A stretch of 64,000 bases of DNA from Hyphomicrobium_A sp964620915. Its GTDB lineage: Bacteria; Pseudomonadota; Alphaproteobacteria; Rhizobiales; Hyphomicrobiaceae. The stretch is taken from contig CAZUKP010000010.1 of the NCBI GenBank assembly GCA_964620915.1, positions 3,173 to 67,172 of the forward strand, in the 5' to 3' direction. Positions 24,581 through 33,631 of this stretch are shown piece after piece. Position 1 is the first letter of the stretch. The number at the start of each line of letters is the position of its first letter. A program made the translations under genes and the position numbers. Under the pieces are notes generated by a model that was not told the DNA's origin, did not search any database, and saw only the letters and a list, made by a program, of their open reading frames with translations.

Positions 24581-25652
24581 TGAATCCGATTGTCAGTCCC
24601 GCGGAGGGTACGATTTTGCGACCGATGAGACTACGAAGGCCGCTCACATGAAAACGTAAAATGCGCAACTCCCTCGTGCGCTCAGGATCGTCCTTCTTTT
24701 CTTTCCCGCTTTCCTGCACGGCATGCGGAGCATCGCGCGCCAGCCTGCTGAAAGCGTTCTTCATCCAGTCCTTAATCCAAGCATCGTCGTTGGGAACGAA
24801 CCGCGCAAGTCCCATCGCCTCGAAGTAGGCCTTGTTGCCAGCGATTGAAGCTGAAGCGTACTGGCTACTGAGCCCAGCGCGCGCAAAGGGTAGTCGCGGC
24901 CGCTTCCCGGTCCTTTTTTCGGCAGTGATGAGCGGAATGACTACGCGGTCTTGGATGATTTGCAGGCCCGTCAGTAACGCCCTTACGAGCTCGGCGGAGG
25001 CTTCAGAAACGGTCTTGTAGCGAGGGTTGTCCGGACCTGGGCTCAGCATCGTTTCGCGCCAGCCCGTTTCCCCCACCCAGCCAGCAACGACGTTGCCGGC
25101 AATCGTCTTGAGATTTTTTGCAATCGCCACGGCATAGCCGCAACGGAACCGGGCCTCGGCACCGTCTCCCAGAATCGGGTGCTTATCGCTCGTTAACAGT
25201 GCCTCCAATGCCGGAAGTCCCTGGATCGCCACACTCTTCTTCTCCAGTAGGGCCGGATCAAGAACATCTGGATCTTTGCGCGAAATCGCACGGCGCATCT
25301 GCCGATCCACGACGCCACGCGGGTCAGGCCAAAAGGAAAAACGTTCAGGGCGCGCATCAACGGCCATTGGTCCGAAGCGCAAGAATTCGACTTCCGCCCA
25401 GGCCTTCACCGTCTCCGCAAACTGCTCGCGTGCTGCGCCCAATTGTCTCCCCTGCCCCTCACAAGCCTTCGCAAAATGCGCGGCGAGACGCTCGGTTCGC
25501 TGTTTGAGGACTTGAAGACGCGGAACGATGTAGCCATCGATTGCGGCCTTGTTCATGGTCGCCAGCGATGGTGTCGCAGGGTCTGCTGCACGCGCTCCCG
25601 TCGATGTGACGATGGCCGTGCAAGCAAGAATGATGAGGATCGTTTTCAGCAC
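24561..25652 (-). CDS. Imelysin family protein (divergent active-site motif)
   Basis: 363 residues. A signal peptide (LKTILIILACTAIVTSTGARA) is followed by an imelysin-type helical bundle. The family's GxHxxE motif is changed to GLPALE (proline for histidine), so metal binding at that site is doubtful. It is a clear paralogue of the protein at 28892-30010: both have RFGP...R...P-PRG and end in GFN-LDGD. The start is a GTG at 25652 with weak AAAGAG upstream; a candidate iron-control box lies just before it. It is the first gene of a two-gene unit with DUF1513. Confidence 0.87.
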   Translation of the reverse strand: MLKTILIILACTAIVTSTGARAADPATPSLATMNKAAIDGYIVPRLQVLKQRTERLAAHFAKACEGQGRQLGAAREQFAETVKAWAEVEFLRFGPMAVDARPERFSFWPDPRGVVDRQMRRAISRKDPDVLDPALLEKKSVAIQGLPALEALLTSDKHPILGDGAEARFRCGYAVAIAKNLKTIAGNVVAGWVGETGWRETMLSPGPDNPRYKTVSEASAELVRALLTGLQIIQDRVVIPLITAEKRTGKRPRLPFARAGLSSQYASASIAGNKAYFEAMGLARFVPNDDAWIKDWMKNAFSRLARDAPHAVQESGKEKKDDPERTRELRILRFHVSGLRSLIGRKIVPSAGLTIGFNELDGD

Positions 25653-25663
25653 ATTGCGTACTC

Positions 25664-25680
25664 TTTAGAACCCCTCGAAC
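25664..25680. promoter_or_regulatory. Weak Irr-box (ICE)-like site between divergent imelysin operons
   Basis: TTTAGAA-CCC-CTCGAAC matches the left half of the rhizobial Irr control element (TTTAGAA-N3-TTCTAAA) perfectly and 4 of 7 bases of the right half. It lies 11 bases before the minus-strand imelysin gene. The 308-base space 25653-25960 holds no gene, and nothing else distinctive is visible in it apart from TTGACT at 25811-25816. Confidence 0.3.
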
Positions 25681-25960
25681 CTACCGCCGCCGCACCTGTG
25701 CCACGCAACGCGCGCCGGGCCAGCGCTAATTTTCCATGGAGCGAGTTATGCTTGCCTGACAGCAGCTTCAACGTCGAGCATTGCGGAAGACTTCGGTCAA
25801 AAAACATTTCTTGACTTCGCGAGTAATCAATCATCTTCTCTCACTCGAACGCTGCCATGGACGCTGCCCGCCAAGGCTAGGGCGCAATGTACCCAAGGGC
25901 CGTCCATCACATCTTTCAGGGACTCGAGCCACTCATTCTCGACTAAGAGGAAGCCAGACT

Positions 25961-27238
25961 ATGCGCAGGATTCTCGTCGCCACCTTGGCCGCCGCAGTAT
26001 GCATGCCACTTGCCTTGGCGAAAGCGGCGGATGCGCCGGACGTTTCTGCCGTAGTCGAGACGTACGCGAACATTGCCGAGGCCGGTTACACGGACTCCTT
26101 GGCCGGGGCGCGCAAGCTCCAAGAGGCCGTCAACACCCTCATCAAGGAACCCACCGAGGCGAACCTCAAAGGCGCCCGCGCTGCCTGGGTCAAAGCACGC
26201 GTCCCCTACATGCAGACTGAGGCCTTCCGCTTCGGAAATCCGATCGTTGACGAGTGGGAGGGCAAGGTAAACTCATGGCCACTGGATGAAGGTCTCATCG
26301 ATTACGTCTCGGGGGAATATGGCGATGAGTCTCCGGAGAACGATCTTTACGTGGCCAACGTTATTGCCAAGAAGTCCATCAAGATTGGCGGCGAGGAAGT
26401 CGACACAACGGTCATCACCAAGGAGCTACTTGTCGACAAGCTGCAAGAGGCAGGCTCTGTCGAATCCAACGTCGCGACGGGCTATCACGCAATCGAATTT
26501 CTGCTGTGGGGCCAGGACCTCAACGGCACGGGCCCCGGCGCAGGAAAACGTCCGGCAACCGACTTTGATCTGAAGAACTGCACGGGCGGCAACTGCGATC
26601 GGCGCGCTGAATACCTCAAGGTCGTGACCGAGTTGCTCGCCGATGACCTGGAGTGGATGGTCAAGCAATGGGGGCCGACTGGTGCTGCACGGAAAGCCGT
26701 TATGGCCGACGGGGGACAAGCCGGCCTGGTTGCCATCTTCAAGGGCTTGGGTAGCCTGTCTTACGGCGAATTGGCGGGCGAGCGCATGAAGCTCGGCCTA
26801 CTCATCCATGACCCTGAGGAGGAGCATGATTGCTTCTCGGACAATACGCACTATTCGCACTACTACGACGCCAAGGGCATCCAGAACGTTTACCTTGGTA
26901 AGTACACGCGAACCGATGGCTCCGTCGTCTCCGGTCCGAGCCCGTCGGACCTTGTGAAAGCCAAGTCGCCTGAGACGGATGAGCGCACGCGCGCGGCCAT
27001 CGAGGACTCGATGAAGCGCATGGACACGATCGTGAAGCGGGCCAATGGTGGCGAGGCCTACGACCAGATGATCGGCGACGACAATGAGGAGGGAAACCAG
27101 GCGGTTGACGCTGCGATCCAAGCACTTGTCGTGCAGGCCAAGGAGTTTGAGCGCGCCATTGCGGCTTTGGACCTGAGTGCAATTGAGTTTGAAGGGTCCG
27201 ACAGCCTTGATGCGCCTGGAACGGTCTCGACGGAATAA
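25961..27238 (+). CDS. Imelysin family protein (ICMP/IrpA-like, intact GxHxxE)
   Basis: 425 residues from the ATG at 25961 (AGAGGA upstream); a longer in-frame start at 25781 would bury the signal peptide MRRILVATLAAAVCMPLALA. The mature protein has the canonical imelysin motif GYHAIEFLLWGQD (GxHxxE), two duplicated helical bundles and the conserved DCFSDNTHYSHYYDAKGI segment in the second half. Members are periplasmic or surface proteins of iron uptake, without proven peptidase activity. It heads an operon with the di-heme protein and a second imelysin. Confidence 0.92.
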   Translation: MRRILVATLAAAVCMPLALAKAADAPDVSAVVETYANIAEAGYTDSLAGARKLQEAVNTLIKEPTEANLKGARAAWVKARVPYMQTEAFRFGNPIVDEWEGKVNSWPLDEGLIDYVSGEYGDESPENDLYVANVIAKKSIKIGGEEVDTTVITKELLVDKLQEAGSVESNVATGYHAIEFLLWGQDLNGTGPGAGKRPATDFDLKNCTGGNCDRRAEYLKVVTELLADDLEWMVKQWGPTGAARKAVMADGGQAGLVAIFKGLGSLSYGELAGERMKLGLLIHDPEEEHDCFSDNTHYSHYYDAKGIQNVYLGKYTRTDGSVVSGPSPSDLVKAKSPETDERTRAAIEDSMKRMDTIVKRANGGEAYDQMIGDDNEEGNQAVDAAIQALVVQAKEFERAIAALDLSAIEFEGSDSLDAPGTVSTE

Positions 27239-27362
27239 TCGTCGCGCCCGAGTGGTCCTCGCGCGCTTCGACGCTTAGAACAAGCCCGGTGGAGGCGGCA
27301 CGCAGAACGGCCGCCCAGTCCGGGATCAGAGCGCCCGGCACCTCGCGCAGGGTGCCTTTGTC

Positions 27363-28895
27363 ATGACGAAAATGCCTTTTGAACCCAAATCGAAGCCGCG
27401 AATGTGGCCGCTCCCTATACCAGGTGCAGCCGCTGCCATCGTAGCGGGCCTTATCTCGACCGCTGGACTCGGAAGCGCCAATCAGCCGGTGAATCCCGTC
27501 AAAGCCGATGCAGGCGCCGTGCACGAGCCCGGCGAGGAGAACCCCGGGGGGAGCGCGACGACGAAAAAGGGCATCACGACCCGCGATGCGTTCTCACAGT
27601 CGTCGCACGGCATAGGATTTGGAGGAGAGGCGCGTTTCAAAATTGGAAACGCGATCTTCCGCAAACTGTGGGTCTCCGCACCGGCCTCAACCAAGAGCTC
27701 AGACGGCCTTGGTCCGCTGTATAACTCGCGCTCCTGTCAGAGCTGCCACTTCAAAGATGGCCGCGGTCATCCTCCCAATGCCAACTTCCCGGACGACTCG
27801 GCAGAGTCGATGTTTCTGCGGCTCTCAATCCCGCCCGAGACCGACGAACAGCGTGAGGTGTTGGCTTCGCATCGTGCGAACACCATCGGAGAGCCAACGT
27901 ATGGCGGACAATTGCAGGATGTCGCGATTCAGGGCCACGACAACGAAGGCCACATGCACATCACCTACGAGGACGTGCCCGTCGACCTGGACGATGGGAC
28001 CAAGGTCTCGTTGCGCCGGCCCACATATTCGATCGACGACCTCAAGTTCGGGCCGCTCCACCCAAAGGTCATGATGTCGCCGCGCGTGGCGCCGCAAATG
28101 ATCGGTTTGGGCCTGCTGGAGGCCGTGCCGGAAGACCAGATCCGTGCATTGGCCGATCCCGCAGACAAAGATGGCGACGGCATCTCCGGGCGCACAAACG
28201 AAGTTTGGTCGAAGGAGAACAACAAAGTCGCTCTTGGCCGATTTGGATGGAAGGCGGGGGAACCATCCATCAAGCAACAAAGTGCTGGGGCGTTCTCCGG
28301 TGATATCGGGCTGTCAACGCAGATCAATCCCAATCCGTCGGGCGATTGCACCAAGGCGCAAACGTTCTGTCTCAATGCCCCGAATGGAAACACCAAGCGC
28401 GATGGTGGCTACGAGGTAAGTCCGAAACTTTTGGATTTCGTGACCTTCTATGCGCAAAACCTCGCCGTCCCCAAGCGTCGCAACATCAATGACCCCGAAG
28501 TGGCCAAAGGTAAGCAGCTGTTTGCCAAATTGGGTTGTAGCTCCTGTCATACGCCCTCACTGACAACGGGCAATGCTGAAGGGCAGCCGCATCTCAGCAA
28601 TCAGAAGATATGGCCTTATACCGATCTGCTACTGCATGACATGGGCGAGGGACTTGCCGACAACCGGCCTGAAGGCATGGCCAATGGCCAAGAGTGGCGC
28701 ACGGCGCCGCTATGGGGCATTGGTTTGACAGAAACGGTGAGCGGTCACACTTTCTTCCTGCACGACGGGCGTGCACGAAACATCGAGGAAGCAATCCTTT
28801 GGCACGGCGGGGAAGCGCAATCAGCGCGCGATGGATATGCGGCGTTGCCCAAAGCCGATCGCGAAGCACTCATCCGATTTGTCGAATCTCTTTGA
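27363..28895 (+). CDS. Di-heme oxidoreductase family protein (DUF1111)
   Basis: 510 residues. An N-terminal hydrophobic segment (AAAAIVAGLISTAGLGSA, ~22-39) anchors or exports the protein. Two c-type heme sites, C125-QS-C128-H and C392-SS-C395-H, match the putative thiol-oxidoreductase family with two cytochrome c sites. Other marks are DGRGHPPNA after the first heme and the closing region HDGRARNIEEAILWHGGEA. Placed between two imelysin genes, it is likely to change the redox state of iron or a ligand in the periplasm (inference). Its stop overlaps the next gene's TTG start. Confidence 0.92.
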   Translation: MTKMPFEPKSKPRMWPLPIPGAAAAIVAGLISTAGLGSANQPVNPVKADAGAVHEPGEENPGGSATTKKGITTRDAFSQSSHGIGFGGEARFKIGNAIFRKLWVSAPASTKSSDGLGPLYNSRSCQSCHFKDGRGHPPNANFPDDSAESMFLRLSIPPETDEQREVLASHRANTIGEPTYGGQLQDVAIQGHDNEGHMHITYEDVPVDLDDGTKVSLRRPTYSIDDLKFGPLHPKVMMSPRVAPQMIGLGLLEAVPEDQIRALADPADKDGDGISGRTNEVWSKENNKVALGRFGWKAGEPSIKQQSAGAFSGDIGLSTQINPNPSGDCTKAQTFCLNAPNGNTKRDGGYEVSPKLLDFVTFYAQNLAVPKRRNINDPEVAKGKQLFAKLGCSSCHTPSLTTGNAEGQPHLSNQKIWPYTDLLLHDMGEGLADNRPEGMANGQEWRTAPLWGIGLTETVSGHTFFLHDGRARNIEEAILWHGGEAQSARDGYAALPKADREALIRFVESL

Positions 28896-30010
28896 GGCGC
28901 AGAGCGGCGCCGGCTGCGCCCGGTTGGCAGCTGCTCACTCTTGCATTTGTGGCCCTCCTTGTGGGCTTCACTCCCGCCACCGCTTTCGATGATGCGGCAC
29001 TCGCCAGGCGGGCGCTAGAACGCCACATCCTTCCCGGCTACGAAAACTTCGCCGATGCTGCCAAGACGTTTGCGCACACGGCTTCTGAGCTGTGCCGTAA
29101 ACCCTCAGAAGCCACGCTTGAGGAGACGCGCGCAACGGCCCGCGACACACTTCTGGCCTGGGGCCGTATCGAGCACATTCGGTTTGGACCAATTTCCAAA
29201 GATCAGCGCTTAGACCGGATGCTGCTCTACCCAGCGCCGCGTGGGATTGTCCCCAAGCAGATTGCCCGACTGCTCCGGCAAAAAGACCTGAAGGCCCTTG
29301 AGCCCCACAAACTCGCCCACGCAAGCGTGGCCGTTCAGGGCTTCACAGCAATCGTTCCCGTCCTTTTCGGGAAGGGAAGCAACCAGCTCGCGTTATCAGC
29401 GAGCCCCAATTCGTTCCGCTGCCAGTATGTTGAAGCACTAGCCGAGGGCATTGCGCAGATCGCCAGTGAAACGCTGGGCGACTGGTCGGGTGCGTTTGGG
29501 CAGACCTGGCTAAATCCGGGACCGGAGAACCCTGCGTTTCTCAATGCGAAAGAGACAACGCGCGCGCTTTACCGCTCCTACGTCACCGAACTCGAGGTCG
29601 CCCGTTTGCAGCGCCTTGCGCCAATGCTGCAAAACGAAACCGAAAATGGCACACACGCAGAGCCGTTATTCCCAAATAGCGAGTTGGGGCTTCCTTTCAT
29701 CCTCGCCAACATCGAAGGCTTGCGCTCGCTACTGACTGAGAGCGGCTTCATCGACGCAACCTGGGCAACGGACGAAAAGGAGCAGACTGCTCAGGCCATT
29801 TTGAGAAGCGTCGAAACCGATTTGGGCTTTTCGATTCGCGCAGGCAAAAGCGCCTTGGCGATAGCGCCCAACGCGCTCGCCGATCCAGAAGCACGCAAGA
29901 AGTTGGTGCCCATGACATTCGCACTCAAGAACGCGGAGGTGACCGGACGATCCGCGCTCGGCACGCTCACAGGGCTCTTCTTGGGTTTCAATTCGTTGGA
30001 CGGCGACTGA
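28892..30010 (+). CDS. Imelysin family protein (third copy, degenerate motif)
   Basis: 372 residues from a TTG at 28892 that overlaps the upstream stop (TTGA). This start gives a proper signal peptide (LRRRAAPAAPGWQLLTLAF..., cleavage near ATA-F); no ATG or GTG lies early enough. The GxHxxE motif is lost (GFTAIV). It is paralogous to the minus-strand imelysin (shared RFGPIS...YPAPRGIV and ending LGFNSLDGD). Read-through from the di-heme gene is likely. The function is inferred from the locus only. Confidence 0.85.
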   Translation: MRRRAAPAAPGWQLLTLAFVALLVGFTPATAFDDAALARRALERHILPGYENFADAAKTFAHTASELCRKPSEATLEETRATARDTLLAWGRIEHIRFGPISKDQRLDRMLLYPAPRGIVPKQIARLLRQKDLKALEPHKLAHASVAVQGFTAIVPVLFGKGSNQLALSASPNSFRCQYVEALAEGIAQIASETLGDWSGAFGQTWLNPGPENPAFLNAKETTRALYRSYVTELEVARLQRLAPMLQNETENGTHAEPLFPNSELGLPFILANIEGLRSLLTESGFIDATWATDEKEQTAQAILRSVETDLGFSIRAGKSALAIAPNALADPEARKKLVPMTFALKNAEVTGRSALGTLTGLFLGFNSLDGD

Positions 30011-30077
30011 CCGCGCGGAACAGCTGCAATCCCAAATGTCAGGCCGCCTCAATTACTGAACGATGCATGCGCCTTCG

Positions 30078-30096
30078 TGTGCTCAATTCGAGCACA
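30078..30096 (+). repeat. Hairpin after the imelysin operon
   Basis: TGTGCTC-AATTC-GAGCACA is a perfect 7-bp inverted repeat 68 bases after the last imelysin gene. It lacks a T-run, so it is at best a weak or factor-dependent terminator. The rest of 30011-30251 shows no gene. Confidence 0.3.
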
Positions 30097-30251
30097 GGCC
30101 ACGCAATTCGTGCAACCGGTGGAGAACCTGTGAATAGCGTTCCCATATTTCCATCACGATGACGTCGCCTCAATGCCCGAATCACACTGATTCATGAACA
30201 CATTGGCTTTCCAAGCCTGAGGGGCAGATCACGAAGAGGGAGTTATTGGGG

Positions 30252-30512
30252 ATGAAGGATCTTGAAACGCAGCTGAATGACTTGATCGCTCAGAGCGATC
30301 GTGTCGCCGCTGAACTCAATCGGGAGGTGTTCCTGATCGGGCGCGCGGACGCTGCGATTAACTACCTGAGGACCGTGCGCGAGCAGACGGCCGTGCAGGT
30401 TGCAGCGCTTTTGGAGCAGCGCACGGTGACCGCGATCCCACCGATGAAATCACGACATACATCGAATGGCGCGGACGATTTTGGCGACTATGATCCCAAC
30501 TGGCCCAACTAG
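30252..30512 (+). CDS. Small coiled-coil protein (hypothetical)
   Basis: 86 residues from the ATG at 30252; a TTG at 30246 is too close to the GGGAG Shine-Dalgarno. The first ~60 residues form an amphipathic helix (LETQLNDLIAQSDRVAAELNREVFLI, then YLRTVREQTAVQVAALLEQR), likely a coiled coil. The tail is polar and ends DYDPNWPN. It has no cysteine and no signal. It is a lone gene; I recognise no family. Confidence 0.6.
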   Translation: MKDLETQLNDLIAQSDRVAAELNREVFLIGRADAAINYLRTVREQTAVQVAALLEQRTVTAIPPMKSRHTSNGADDFGDYDPNWPN

Positions 30513-30729
30513 GCCGACGTTAAACGACAACGTACGAGGCACTTGCCGGCTTGCACAGCCACGCCCTTAACGTGGCGCACAATCGATCGGCATGATGCCT
30601 AAGCGACAAAGGTCCGAGGTAGAGGCCGGGGCGTTGGCGCTCCCCTCTCGGGCATAGGGCGGGTCCAGCCTTGACCAGCGGGACACGCGCGCGTAGCAAG
30701 CGACGCGCAACCAGCGTATTGTCCCCACC

Positions 30730-31530
30730 ATGGCCGATATCCTCGAAAAGATTACCCGCTATAAGCTCGAAGAAGTGGCGCGCGCCAAGGCGGCGACACC
30801 GCTGAATGTGCTGGCCGAACTTGCGCGCAGCGCGCCGCGCGTGCGCCCCTTTGCTGCAGCGCTCGCTGCAAAGCATCACGACGACAAACCCGCGCTCATC
30901 GCGGAAATCAAGAAGGCGAGCCCGTCCAAGGGATTGATCCGCGTCGACTTCGATCCGCCAGTGCTGGCCAAGGCTTACGAGGCGGGCGGAGCGGCGTGTC
31001 TATCGGTGCTGACCGACACGCCCTCGTTCCAGGGCGCGCCGGATTATCTGACAGCAGCGCGCGCGGCGACCCATCTTCCAGTCTTGCGCAAAGACTTCAT
31101 GATCGACCCGTATCAAGTGGTCGAAGCGCGTGCGTGGGGCGCGGACTGCATCCTCATCATTCTCGCCGAGGTCAATGATGACATGGCTCACCAGCTCGCT
31201 TCGGCAGCAAAGGATTGGCACATGGATGCCATCGCCGAGGTTCACAACGCGGATGAGCTGGCGCGCGCCCTCAAGCTCGACTGCCGGATGATCGGCATCA
31301 ACAATCGCAATCTCAAAACGTTCGACGTGACGTTGGCGACAACCGAAGACCTGGCACCACGCGTGCCGAAGGATCGCATCGTCGTCGGCGAGAGCGGCAT
31401 TTTCACTTCGGCTGACATCGCACGGCTTCAACGCGCCGGCGTGAATACGTTCCTCGTTGGCGAAAGCCTCATGCGCCACGACGACGTCACGGCCGCGACG
31501 CGGTCCTTGCTCACCGCCGAGGCCGCATAA
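30730..31530 (+). CDS. trpC: Indole-3-glycerol phosphate synthase
   Basis: Cytosolic TIM-barrel enzyme of tryptophan synthesis, closing the indole ring. 266 residues. Visible are the N-terminal helix YKLEEVARAKA, the catalytic lysine region ALIAEIKKASPSKGLI, LRKDFMIDPYQV, IGINNRNLKTFDV and VGESGIFTSADIARL. It overlaps moaC by one base, the trpC-moaC-moeA order frequent in Hyphomicrobiales, and probably begins that operon. The 217 bases before it hold no evident leader peptide or gene. Confidence 0.97.
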   Translation: MADILEKITRYKLEEVARAKAATPLNVLAELARSAPRVRPFAAALAAKHHDDKPALIAEIKKASPSKGLIRVDFDPPVLAKAYEAGGAACLSVLTDTPSFQGAPDYLTAARAATHLPVLRKDFMIDPYQVVEARAWGADCILIILAEVNDDMAHQLASAAKDWHMDAIAEVHNADELARALKLDCRMIGINNRNLKTFDVTLATTEDLAPRVPKDRIVVGESGIFTSADIARLQRAGVNTFLVGESLMRHDDVTAATRSLLTAEAA

Positions 31531-32039
31531 TGGCGACGAAAGGCCTACGACTGAGCCATCTGAGCGATACCGGCGAGGCCCGCATGGTCGACATCTCGCA
31601 AAAACCTGTGACGACGCGCTCCGCAGTCGCGGAAGGTTTCGTAACGATGGCACCCGAAACATTGGCGCTCTTGAAGAGCGGCAAGTCCCCCAAAGGCGAC
31701 GTGCTCGCCACTGCCCGCATCGCCGGGATCATGGCCGCCAAGCGCACGCATGACCTGATCCCATTGTGCCATCCGCTCAGCCTGGCCCACGTTACGGTCA
31801 ATCTCGACACGAAGACCAAGCCGCCGGGTGTCCACGTGACCGCAGAGGTCAAGACCGATGGGCGCACCGGCGTGGAAATGGAGGCGCTGACGGCGGTGTC
31901 CGTCACCTGCCTGACGCTTTACGACATGTTGAAAGCCGTCGATCGCGCCATGTCCTTTGAGGGCATCCGGCTTCTAGAGAAGTCGGGCGGCCGCTCGGGC
32001 GACTATCGCGCCAAGCGCACCGCCAAGCAGGTTGGCTGA
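31530..32039 (+). CDS. moaC: Cyclic pyranopterin monophosphate synthase
   Basis: Second enzyme of molybdenum-cofactor synthesis, converting 3',8-cyclo-7,8-dihydro-GTP to cPMP. 169 residues, hexameric family. Motifs: ARMVDISQKPVTTRSAVAEG near the N-terminus, LIPLCHPLSLAHV (catalytic region), DGRTGVEMEALTAVSV, and the closing lysine-rich loop EKSGGRSGDYRAKR. It is translationally coupled to trpC and 3 bases from moeA. Confidence 0.97.
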   Translation: MATKGLRLSHLSDTGEARMVDISQKPVTTRSAVAEGFVTMAPETLALLKSGKSPKGDVLATARIAGIMAAKRTHDLIPLCHPLSLAHVTVNLDTKTKPPGVHVTAEVKTDGRTGVEMEALTAVSVTCLTLYDMLKAVDRAMSFEGIRLLEKSGGRSGDYRAKRTAKQVG

Positions 32040-32042
32040 GCG

Positions 32043-33248
32043 ATGGCGCTTGTCCCGGTTGAAGAGGCGCTGAGACGCATTCTTGAAGGCGCGCAGCCGA
32101 CACCGACAGAACGCGTGCCGCTGAGAGACGCACACGATCGCGTGCTGGCAGCAGACGTAAAGGCCGAGCTCACACATCCCCCATTCGACTCCTCAGCCAT
32201 GGATGGTTACGCGGTACGCATAAGCGACCTGACCAAGCTCCCTGCGTCGCTGACGGTCATTGGTGAGGCGCAGGCCGGACATGCCTTCGCAAGCCCCGTT
32301 GGCAAGGGCGAAGCAGTGCGCATTTTCACAGGGGCACCGCTGCCAAAAGACGCCGACACGGTCGTCATTCAAGAAAACACGGAGCGAGACGGCGACACGG
32401 TCGTCGTGCGCGAAGTGCCGAAGCTCGGCGCCAACATCCGCAAGACTGGCGGTGATTTTGAACGCGGGCAGACGCTCATCCCATCGGGAAGCGTTCTCAA
32501 TGCCCGTTCCATCACGCTCGCAGCCGCGGCAGGTCACGCAATGCTTCCCGTGCGGACAAGGCCGCGCGTTGCGATCCTTGCAACGGGCGACGAGCTGGTG
32601 GAGCCGGGAACGGACCCCAGCGTCGATCAGATCGTTTCCTCCAACTCTTATGGACTGGCAGCCCTCGTTGAACGCGCAGGCGGCCGGCCGCAGCTCCTCG
32701 GGATTGCCCGCGACACGCGCGAAGATCTCGACGCGAAGCTGCAACAGGCGACGGGAGCCGATGTACTCGTCACGATCGGGGGCGCCTCGGTCGGCGATCG
32801 CGATCTCGTCCGGCCGGTTCTCGAGGCCCGTGGCATGATCCTCGATTTCTGGAAGGTCGCCATCAAGCCGGGCAAGCCGATGCTCTATGGCCGCATGGAG
32901 AACATGCGCGTGCTTGGGCTGCCGGGCAACCCCGTCTCCTGCCTCGTCTGCGGGCGCGTGTTTCTCGTGCCCCTTCTTGAGCGCCTCTTGCAGCGGACCG
33001 ATTCGCCCAACCGTGAGATCACCGGCGTGCTCGCAGCGGGTCTTGAAGCCAATGGTCCGCGCCAGAACTACATTCGCGCGGTGACGAAACCCGGCGCGGA
33101 CAATCGCCCGCTGGTCAGCCCAATTTCAAGCCAGGACAGCGCCCACCTGACGGGCCTCGTGGCCGCCGACGTCCTGATCGTGCGTGCGCCTAACGCCCCA
33201 GCACTTCCCGCCGGCGCGGAGGTGTCCGTCCTCCCCCTCGACTTCTGA
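32043..33248 (+). CDS. moeA: Molybdopterin molybdenumtransferase
   Basis: Inserts molybdenum into adenylylated molybdopterin. 401 residues with the usual four-domain layout. Visible are HPPFDSSAMDGYAVR, IFTGAPLPKDADTVVIQE, the MoCF-like domain with ILATGDELVEPG and VTIGGASVGDRD, VAIKPGKPMLYG and LPGNPVSCLV. It is the last gene of the trpC-moaC-moeA set and is followed by a hairpin. Confidence 0.97.
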   Translation: MALVPVEEALRRILEGAQPTPTERVPLRDAHDRVLAADVKAELTHPPFDSSAMDGYAVRISDLTKLPASLTVIGEAQAGHAFASPVGKGEAVRIFTGAPLPKDADTVVIQENTERDGDTVVVREVPKLGANIRKTGGDFERGQTLIPSGSVLNARSITLAAAAGHAMLPVRTRPRVAILATGDELVEPGTDPSVDQIVSSNSYGLAALVERAGGRPQLLGIARDTREDLDAKLQQATGADVLVTIGGASVGDRDLVRPVLEARGMILDFWKVAIKPGKPMLYGRMENMRVLGLPGNPVSCLVCGRVFLVPLLERLLQRTDSPNREITGVLAAGLEANGPRQNYIRAVTKPGADNRPLVSPISSQDSAHLTGLVAADVLIVRAPNAPALPAGAEVSVLPLDF

Positions 33249-33266
33249 ATTAACCTGGGCAAGAGA

Positions 33267-33299
33267 AAGCCCGGACGGTGGTCGAGGCCATCCGGGCTT
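33267..33299 (+). terminator. Hairpin terminator after moeA
   Basis: AAGCCCGGA (33267-33275) pairs with TCCGGGCTT (33291-33299), a perfect 9-bp stem 19 bases after the moeA stop. There is no following T-run, so strength is uncertain. Confidence 0.5.
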
Positions 33300-33399
33300 A
33301 AGTGTGACCCATCATGGCGTGAAGAATCATCACACCGACCACCTAGCACGATTCGTCAGACCAAAGAGTATCAAGCATTTGCGCGCATACGGTTGCCCT

Positions 33400-33425
33400 G
33401 AGCTCCCGGTCACAAGCCGGGGCTC
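33400..33425. repeat. Stable hairpin in the moeA-lexA intergenic region
   Basis: GAGC-T-CCCGG-TCACAAG-CCGGG-GCTC forms a 9-bp stem with one bulged base. It lies in a 469-base space (33249-33717) that has no convincing gene. It could be part of a small RNA or a second terminator. It does not match 4.5S, 6S, tmRNA or RNase P RNA signatures that I know. Confidence 0.35.
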
Positions 33426-33547
33426 GCCGCATCGAGGGCCTGCCATTCCAAGCCTGCCTGGCCTCCCCGCACTGTGCCAGACCATGCCTAGCCTTGACGC
33501 AGAATAGTTGGTGTTCCCCACACGCGGCGCAAGAATGAGCGCTACGC

Positions 33548-33578
33548 AATTAGGACAGCCCTCCTGTCAAATTAGGAC
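33548..33578. repeat. Direct repeat AATTAGGAC, 22 bases apart
   Basis: AATTAGGAC occurs at 33548-33556 and again at 33570-33578, two helical turns apart, upstream of the lexA SOS box. The second copy runs into the palindrome AGGACGTCCT. This may be a second control site of lexA or of an unseen transcript; no consensus is matched. Confidence 0.35.
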
Positions 33579-33616
33579 GTCCTCCCTGAAATGCGGGGTT
33601 GTGGTTGCCTCTTGCA

Positions 33617-33631
33617 GAACGCTACAAGAAC
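33617..33631 (+). promoter_or_regulatory. SOS box (LexA operator) upstream of lexA
   Basis: GAAC-GCTACAA-GAAC is exactly the alphaproteobacterial LexA site (GTTC-N7-GTTC, read on the other strand). It lies 86 bases before the lexA start, so lexA is autorepressed as in related genera. Confidence 0.85.

Noticed and set aside
28694..28891. Longer in-frame start for the third imelysin
   Set aside because: It would overlap the di-heme gene by 200 bases and bury the signal peptide; the TTG at 28892 explains the start.
33330..33521. Minus-strand frame in the moeA-lexA spacer
   Set aside because: Low-complexity composition and no ribosome-binding site; the region is better read as noncoding.
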